Translations under genes and position numbers: made by a program
Notes under the pieces: model-generated
What the model was told of the DNA's origin: nothing
The model's database searches: none
What the model saw: the letters and a program-made list of their open reading frames with translations, nothing else
In this document: piece by piece, positions 55,573 to 60,929 of the stretch
Layout: every line of letters starts with the position of its first letter
Position numbering within the stretch: position 1 is the stretch's first letter
Assembly (NCBI GenBank): GCA_027490465.1
Contig: JAIXXZ010000023.1
Span: 1 to 60,929 of the forward strand
From: Oxalobacteraceae bacterium
GTDB taxonomy: Bacteria > Pseudomonadota > Gammaproteobacteria > Burkholderiales > Burkholderiaceae_D
Reading direction: 5' to 3'
DNA length: 60,929 nucleotides

Positions 55573-57075
55573 TCAGCGCACTCCGGGCAAGTAGCGCCGT
55601 GTTGCTGACCACAAGGCATTGCGCTCATCAAAACTGACCACAAATGCAAACCCCGCCATAATGAGCGTCAGCGTCGCCACAAGCGCCAGTGTCAGCATGC
55701 CGATCAGAGTCTCGGGCAGCCAGTATTTCAATGGCAGCATGAGCGACAACGCGCAGCCACCGGTGATGAGACCTGGCATCCATGAAAGTCGCAGGGTATC
55801 TGACAGGGATATGGGCACGGTACGTCCATGCACATAGATCAGAAAGGCGAAGGTCATCACGACGGAGGCCAGTAGATGTCCTGCTGCCGCACCCAGAATG
55901 CCGCCGTTTTGCGTGCCTATGAACACCAGCGGCACACCAATCAAGCCGCGTATCAGCGCAAAGCCGCCCGTCACGCGCGGATGCCCGAGGCCGTCATTGA
56001 CCATCGAAGGAATATTCGTCAGCGAATCCATGAGCAGACCTAGCGTGACCAGCAGAAGTACCGGATAACTGCTCACTACAAACTCTGCACCCACCCAACG
56101 GCGTAGAAATTCTTCACCGGTTAGCGCGATGATGCCGAGTACCGCGAAATTGACGTAAGTCAGAAGTCGTGTGACATCCAGATACATGCGGCGCAGTTGC
56201 GCTGATTCTCCGAGGGCTGCCAATGCTGAGACGCGGGGATAAATCACGCTCGACAGGCGGTAGGTCAGGCCGAGTATGCGGCTGGCAAGTTGCGATGGCA
56301 CGGCGTAAAAGGTCAGTGCCTGTGGTCCTGCGATTGCGCCGATGATGAGTTTGTCTGCATGCTGATGCAATAGCGAGGCCAGTCGCGACAGGTAAGCATA
56401 AGCAGAAAATCCGGTCAGATCAGCCGCAATGGAGCGACGCGGCCACACCGGCCTCAGCTTGAGATCCAGCTGTGACAGCAGCCACACCAGCCACAGGCTG
56501 TGCAGCGCCGAGACTGCGATACGCGCGCCAATCACATAAGCGATGCCACTGCCCGTCATCGCGACAGCGGCCGAGACGATATTGACCATCACGCCAAAGA
56601 AGGCCTCGCCTTGCGCTGCCCGGTCATAACGCTGCAAGGCTTGCGGCACGATCATCAGGTAGTTCTGCCACTGGGACAGAAGAAATCCCAGACCAGCCAG
56701 CTGCAGCGCGTGTAGGGTTTGCTCTGTGGGTATCTCGGACCCCTTGAGAAAAAATGCGAGCAAGGGAGGCGCGAATGCAAATAGCAGGATGCAGCCGGTC
56801 AGTCCCAGTGCCGTGTAAAAAATGAACCCAAACCAGAATGTCTCGGCAAAGCGCCCACGATCGTTTTGCGCGTGATAGTGCGAGAGGTAGCGTATGGAGC
56901 CTGCCGATAAATTGATGTCCAGTACACCGAAATAACCCACGACGGAACTGATGAGAGTGACGATGCCGAAACCTTCCAGACCCAGTCCGCGTATCAGGAA
57001 TGGGACCGTCGCCAATGCGACCAGTGCGGGCACCGCATTCCCGCTCAGATGCCACAGTGAGTTACGCAGCAGCAT
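55573..57075 (-). CDS. wzx: polysaccharide repeat-unit flippase Wzx
   Basis: A 500-residue membrane protein of the MATE/PST superfamily with ~12-14 membrane segments, beginning NSLWHLSGNAVPALVALATV and LIRGLGLEGFGIVTLIS. It flips lipid-linked repeat units across the inner membrane for Wzy. The ATG at 57075 is preferred because relatives begin near this point; a TTG at 57138 would run 77 bp into wzy. It sits between the polymerase and the glycosyltransferases. Confidence 0.88.
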   Translation of the reverse strand: MLLRNSLWHLSGNAVPALVALATVPFLIRGLGLEGFGIVTLISSVVGYFGVLDINLSAGSIRYLSHYHAQNDRGRFAETFWFGFIFYTALGLTGCILLFAFAPPLLAFFLKGSEIPTEQTLHALQLAGLGFLLSQWQNYLMIVPQALQRYDRAAQGEAFFGVMVNIVSAAVAMTGSGIAYVIGARIAVSALHSLWLVWLLSQLDLKLRPVWPRRSIAADLTGFSAYAYLSRLASLLHQHADKLIIGAIAGPQALTFYAVPSQLASRILGLTYRLSSVIYPRVSALAALGESAQLRRMYLDVTRLLTYVNFAVLGIIALTGEEFLRRWVGAEFVVSSYPVLLLVTLGLLMDSLTNIPSMVNDGLGHPRVTGGFALIRGLIGVPLVFIGTQNGGILGAAAGHLLASVVMTFAFLIYVHGRTVPISLSDTLRLSWMPGLITGGCALSLMLPLKYWLPETLIGMLTLALVATLTLIMAGFAFVVSFDERNALWSATRRYLPGVR

Positions 57076-58474
57076 AGAGAGCAGCTTGGGTGGACGGGCT
57101 GCGTGAGCAGACACGTTGTGCGAGATAGGGCATGGCAAGTGTCAGTCCCAGCAGCAGCATGGTACGAAATTCGATGACGGGCGTGCCAATCAGTAGCGTT
57201 GGCATCCAGAATAAAAGACCAGCGAAGCCGGCATCGGCCAACAAGGCACTGTTGCCTTTCATACGTCGTCGATGACGAAGATAGTGCACAGTAAACGCTG
57301 CCAGCAGTCCCAGGAAAATCAGTAAGCCCACCAGACCGGACTTCAGTATCAGGTGACCAAAGCCGCTATGGACGAAATCAAATTTGCCAAAATGGTAGTC
57401 AAGAATATCTTCGTTGCCGTAGAAAGTCCCCCAGCTCCCCAAACCAAACAGCCAGTAGCCATCAAGGCTGCGTGCTGCTGCTTCGAGTTCATAAAACCGG
57501 CTGACATCGGTACCGCGATCGGGCCCTACGTCATACAGTAAAGTCGCAATAAAGCTCTTGCTGCCCGTACTGAATCGCAGTCGCTGCTGCATCAATATGG
57601 CAGCAGCCGGAATCAGTGCCAATGCCCCCAGAGCGCCGAACAGCAAGCGTCGTTGCCAGGGTAGTCGCCACATAAGCACGGCAAACATAAGTGACAGACC
57701 GACCAGGGATGAGCGGCGAAATGACAGTACGACGGTCGCAATCTCCGCCACCAGCCAGCCCCAGAGCAGCATGCGCTTTGCCAACGACATGCGCACGTCG
57801 GGCATCAACAACAGCCAGGCCAGACAGAAGGCGGCGAGTGCAGCGATATAGTTATCGGCGATGTCGAAATAGACCAGCCGTATATCCAGATTTTCGAAAT
57901 TTCGGTAGGGATTGGCGCTATCGCCACCAAAGAACGCATAGCGCACCAGACCGTAGACAGCACGCATCGCGGCCAGTGTCAGTATGAGTAAGAGCAGGCG
58001 TTCTCTGTGCTTCTCCTGATGCAGCGTCATGAGCAGCAGGACACTGAACAGCAGCATGTTGAGTACATTGATCAGCCCGCTGTAGCTGAGTATGGCAGGA
58101 AGCGCTTGCTCTGCCATCAATCCGAGCACCAGATGACTGAGCAGCATGAAACTGAACACGGCCAGAAATTTTGGAAAGGGTGAGGGCATCATGCTTTGTT
58201 GCTGAATGACGGCGTGCCGTATCGCAGCGGCTGCACAAGCCAGCCATAGCAGCAGGTTGATCAGTGAGAAGAAAAACAGTCCGGTACCGCGTGCATAGAG
58301 CGTGTTTTCCTCCTGCAGTTGACCCCAGGTAGAGGATGAAAAAAGGCAGAGCAGGGCGACAAATCCCAGCGACACCACAGAGGGTAGGCGCACGCAAATA
58401 GCCAGCGCCACGGGCACCACCATCAGTGCTGCAAGCAGGATCAGAAATGGGTCAGCTGCTGACGCGGAGGGCAT
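57062..58474 (-). CDS. wzy: O-antigen/EPS polymerase (Wzy-like)
   Basis: A 470-residue membrane protein with ~11-12 membrane segments and a large periplasmic loop containing VGPDRGTDVSRFYELEAAAR and FGLGSWGTFYGNEDI, then HSGFGHLILKSGLVGLLIF, features of O-antigen ligase/polymerase (Wzy_C-like) proteins. It would join repeat units in the periplasm under control of Wzc. A WaaL-type ligase cannot be excluded, but the Wza-Wzb-Wzc-Wzx context makes a polymerase likelier. Confidence 0.8.
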   Translation of the reverse strand: MPSASAADPFLILLAALMVVPVALAICVRLPSVVSLGFVALLCLFSSSTWGQLQEENTLYARGTGLFFFSLINLLLWLACAAAAIRHAVIQQQSMMPSPFPKFLAVFSFMLLSHLVLGLMAEQALPAILSYSGLINVLNMLLFSVLLLMTLHQEKHRERLLLLILTLAAMRAVYGLVRYAFFGGDSANPYRNFENLDIRLVYFDIADNYIAALAAFCLAWLLLMPDVRMSLAKRMLLWGWLVAEIATVVLSFRRSSLVGLSLMFAVLMWRLPWQRRLLFGALGALALIPAAAILMQQRLRFSTGSKSFIATLLYDVGPDRGTDVSRFYELEAAARSLDGYWLFGLGSWGTFYGNEDILDYHFGKFDFVHSGFGHLILKSGLVGLLIFLGLLAAFTVHYLRHRRRMKGNSALLADAGFAGLLFWMPTLLIGTPVIEFRTMLLLGLTLAMPYLAQRVCSRSPSTQAALYAAA

Positions 58475-58485
58475 CGTCGATAAAT

Positions 58486-59523
58486 TCAGAGACGCAGGCG
58501 AGGAATGTCACGCGTGCGACGACCATCGCGCACATCCGAGAAGACGTGCATCATGGGATGGGCTGCATGCGCGGCAAGAAAATCCTCGGCAGTTCGCTGC
58601 AGACCCTCTCGCAGATCGATGACTGGTTCCCAGCCCAGGCTTCGCAGACGCGTGGAATCAAGCAGCTTTCGCGGTGTTCCATCCGGTTTGCTGCGGTCAA
58701 ATACGATGTGACCTTCATAGCCCATCACTTCGGCGACCTGTATCGCTAGCGATGCAATTCGGATTTCTTCACCGCTGCCAGCATTGATATGGGAACATTG
58801 CGGCGAGGTCAGCTGGTCCAGCACCTCTCTGGGCTGATCCATCAGCCACAGGCAAGCGTGAGCCATATCATCGACATACAGGAATTCACGCAGAGCCTCA
58901 CCACTGCCCCAGACTTGCACCTCCTGCTGATGCGACTGGTGTGCGTCATGAAAGCGACGCATGAGTGCTGGCAAGACGTGGCTGTCCTGCGCATGAAAAT
59001 TATCCCCCGGGCCGTAGAGATTGGTTGGCATGATACTGCGGAAATCGGTGCCGTATTGGCGGTTGTAGCTCTCGCAGAGCTTGATACCGGCAATCTTGGC
59101 TACCGCATACGGTTCATTGGTAGGCTCGAGTGCACCGCTCAGTAGATACTCTTCGCGCATGGGTTGAGGTGCATTGCGCGGATAGATGCAGGACGACCCA
59201 AGAAATAGCAAACGCTTCACCTGATAGCGCCAGGCATGGTGAATGACGTTGGTTTCTATTTGCAGATTAGTGCGAATGAATTCAGCAGGGTAGCTGTTGT
59301 TGGCGTGAATCCCGCCAACGCGAGCCGCCGCCAGATAAACCGTGTCGATGTCGTTTTCAGAAAAAAATGCATCCACTTGTGCAGCATCGCTGAGATCAAG
59401 CTCATCGCGACTGCGCAAGACCAACTGGCAATCACCACGCTCGCGAAGTGCGCGTACCAGCGCAGAACCGACCATGCCACGATGACCAGCGACGAAGATA
59501 CGTTCAACAGTGTGCCTACTCAT
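58486..59523 (-). CDS. fcl: GDP-L-fucose synthase
   Basis: A 345-residue short-chain dehydrogenase-type epimerase/reductase that converts GDP-4-keto-6-deoxymannose to GDP-L-fucose with NADPH. It has the nucleotide motif [16 protein letters not shown], the segment [20 protein letters not shown], catalytic Ser ([12 protein letters not shown]) and YxxxK ([10 protein letters not shown]). The ATG at 59523 overlaps the gmd stop (ATGAGTAG), so the pair is coupled; an ATG at 59532 is possible. Together with gmd it supplies the fucose-type sugar. Confidence 0.95.
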   Translation of the reverse strand: MSRHTVERIFVAGHRGMVGSALVRALRERGDCQLVLRSRDELDLSDAAQVDAFFSENDIDTVYLAAARVGGIHANNSYPAEFIRTNLQIETNVIHHAWRYQVKRLLFLGSSCIYPRNAPQPMREEYLLSGALEPTNEPYAVAKIAGIKLCESYNRQYGTDFRSIMPTNLYGPGDNFHAQDSHVLPALMRRFHDAHQSHQQEVQVWGSGEALREFLYVDDMAHACLWLMDQPREVLDQLTSPQCSHINAGSGEEIRIASLAIQVAEVMGYEGHIVFDRSKPDGTPRKLLDSTRLRSLGWEPVIDLREGLQRTAEDFLAAHAAHPMMHVFSDVRDGRRTRDIPRLRL

Positions 59524-60658
59524 GGTGCGCATAGGCCGTGAAGCCGTTCTTGCGAATCAATGCGTATTTCTGTGCGGCTGAAAGATCACTGTCTATCATC
59601 TCCCTGACCAGGCTGTCAAAGGATATGCGTGCTTCCCATCCCAGCTTTTCACGCGCTTTGCTGGCATCACCCAGCAGCGTCTCTACCTCAGTGGGACGGA
59701 AATAACGCGGATCGACACGCACGATGACCTGCCCTGGTCGAACACCTTCATGCTCGCCGCCGGATACCACGCACGCACAGGCGTCAACGCCCGCGCCAGT
59801 CCAGGACAGTTGCATGCCAAGCGCTTGGGCCGCACGATCGACAAAGTCCCGAACACTGTGTTGTTGGCCGGTCGCGATCACAAAATCTTCCGGTGTCGCC
59901 TGCTGCAGCATCATCCATTGCATTTCGACGTAATCGCGGGCATGACCCCAGTCGCGCAGCGCCTCGAGATTGCCGAGATACAGACAATCCTGCAGACCGA
60001 GTGCGATGCGCGCGAGGCCGCGTGTGATCTTGCGCGTTACAAAGGTCTCCCCGCGTATGGCCGACTCATGATTGAACAGAATGCCGTTACAGGCATACAG
60101 GCCATAGGCTTCGCGATAATTCACGGTGATCCAGTAGGCATACAGCTTCGCTGCGGCGTAGGGACTACGTGGGTAGAAGGGCGTGCTCTCGCGTTGCGGA
60201 ATTTCCTGCACCTTGCCATACAATTCCGAGGTCGAGGCCTGATAGAAACGCGTTTTTTTATCCAGACCCAGAATACGTATCGCTTCCAGCAGGCGCAGCG
60301 TTCCCAGTGCATCGGAGTTCGCCGTGTACTCCGGCTCCTCGAAAGAGACGGCGACATGACTTTGCGCAGCGAGGTTATAGATTTCATCTGGCTGCGTCTG
60401 CTGTATCACGCGTATCAGCGAGGCGGTATCGGTCATGTCGGCGTGATGCAGCACGAAGCGTCGCGGTGATTCGTGCGGATCCTGATACAAATGATCAATA
60501 CGCCCGGTATTGAGCTGTGAGCTGCGTCGCTTGATACCATGAACCAGATAATTTTTCGAGAGGAGGAGCTCGGATAGATAGGCGCCGTCCTGTCCCGTCA
60601 CACCGGTGATGAGTGCGACTTTGCCGTGCTGGTCTTGCCTTGGTTCAGAAGGAATCAT
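59516..60658 (-). CDS. gmd: GDP-mannose 4,6-dehydratase
   Basis: A 380-residue enzyme making GDP-4-keto-6-deoxymannose from GDP-mannose. Motifs are [17 protein letters not shown] (NADP site), [36 protein letters not shown] (Ser/Glu) and [10 protein letters not shown] (YxxxK). It forms the first step towards GDP-L-fucose with fcl. It begins 110 bp after the galE fragment and appears to be in the same operon. Confidence 0.96.
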   Translation of the reverse strand: MIPSEPRQDQHGKVALITGVTGQDGAYLSELLLSKNYLVHGIKRRSSQLNTGRIDHLYQDPHESPRRFVLHHADMTDTASLIRVIQQTQPDEIYNLAAQSHVAVSFEEPEYTANSDALGTLRLLEAIRILGLDKKTRFYQASTSELYGKVQEIPQRESTPFYPRSPYAAAKLYAYWITVNYREAYGLYACNGILFNHESAIRGETFVTRKITRGLARIALGLQDCLYLGNLEALRDWGHARDYVEMQWMMLQQATPEDFVIATGQQHSVRDFVDRAAQALGMQLSWTGAGVDACACVVSGGEHEGVRPGQVIVRVDPRYFRPTEVETLLGDASKAREKLGWEARISFDSLVREMIDSDLSAAQKYALIRKNGFTAYAHHE

Positions 60659-60767
60659 GTCATTGTATGAAGAGAGCGAATCAGTAAGGGAGCATGGCGC
60701 TATTGTGTCGTGCTGATCTGGTCACGGATTGCGCGTGCTCATGAGGACGTCTGTGTTTGGGTATCGA

Positions 60768-60929
60768 TCAATAGCCGTTGGGATGATTGCGCTGCCAGCG
60801 CCAGTGATCCGCGCACATCTCGGTCAGCTGTTTTTCAGCGCGCCATCCCAGCAATTCCCGGGCAGATTCTGGCGATGCATAACAGCTCGCGACATCGCCG
60901 GGTCGACGCGACGAAAAACGGACCGGAAT
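60768..60929 (-). CDS. galE: UDP-glucose 4-epimerase, C-terminal fragment (cut by window end)
   Basis: The last 53 residues of a GalE-like epimerase are encoded up to the window end. They read RRPGDVASCYASPESARELL, then GWRAEKQLTEMCADHWRWQ and NHPNGY, with the stop at 60768-60770. The RRPGD, C/Y-A-x2-x-A and LGW motifs are those of GalE. It would interconvert UDP-glucose and UDP-galactose for the polymer. The N-terminal ~285 residues lie beyond 60929. Confidence 0.85.
   Translation of the reverse strand: MPVRFSSRRPGDVASCYASPESARELLGWRAEKQLTEMCADHWRWQRNHPNGY

Overview
This window looks like a chromosomal segment of a betaproteobacterium in the order Burkholderiales, probably close to the Oxalobacteraceae (Herbaspirillum/Herminiimonas-like). 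That placement is inferred from the gene families and arrangements: the box benzoyl-CoA pathway with a BoxR regulator, glnA-ntrB-ntrC, and an AcnD/PrpF-type methylcitrate cycle. No 16S gene or other decisive marker is present. I see no tRNA, rRNA, CRISPR array, phage or intact insertion sequence.

Layout. (1) 1-14.4 kb: aerobic benzoate degradation through CoA thioesters. On the minus strand are an alpha/beta hydrolase, benzoate-CoA ligase and the semialdehyde dehydrogenase BoxD. On the plus strand are the regulator boxR, then boxC, boxB, boxA and a 3-hydroxyacyl-CoA dehydrogenase. A shared TGCAATAT-type operator sits upstream of boxR and on the -10 box of the boxCBA promoter. An unrelated ankyrin-repeat gene (about 6.3-8.3 kb) interrupts this cluster. 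(2) 14.4-20 kb: an intergenic region with two terminators, an FNR-like site, a DnaA-box-like site and a MITE-like element, then a universal stress protein, a FemAB/GNAT-like protein, prfC, a hemerythrin-like protein and a rhodanese. (3) 20-25 kb: nitrogen control, with glnA behind a sigma-54 promoter and NtrC sites, a small coiled-coil secreted protein, ntrB and ntrC. (4) 25-35.4 kb: the 2-methylcitrate cycle (prpR divergent from prpB-prpC-acnD-prpF-prpE), with a sigma-54 promoter and PrpR-type inverted repeats. (5) 35.4-39.4 kb: a hypothetical protein, a DksA-type zinc-finger protein and an FtsX-like ABC permease. (6) 39.5 kb to the end: an exopolysaccharide locus of the Wzx/Wzy type. A plus-strand half (wza, wzb, wzc, FemAB-like, GMC oxidoreductase, GH16 lipoprotein, beta-helix protein) faces a minus-strand half (WecG/TagA transferase, polysaccharide deacetylase, glycosyltransferases, wzx, wzy, fcl, gmd, galE fragment). 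The product probably contains L-fucose or another sugar derived from GDP-4-keto-6-deoxymannose. No initiating phosphoglycosyltransferase is visible.

Most notable observation. The ankyrin gene inside the box cluster carries, at 6247-6274, a perfect match to the Hrp-box consensus (GGAACC, 15 nt, CCACNNA) used by HrpL-type sigma factors for type III secretion genes. Its product has a serine/threonine/glutamine-rich N-terminus without early acidic residues, a His/Cys pair arranged as in clan CD (caspase/CHAT-like) cysteine proteases, and about eight ankyrin repeats. I read it as a candidate undescribed type III effector inserted into a catabolic cluster. Other findings include two copies of a ~125-bp inverted-repeat element, a REP-like repeat family around acnD, paired NtrC sites at glnA with another in front of ntrC, and long antisense overlaps between convergent genes in the polysaccharide locus.
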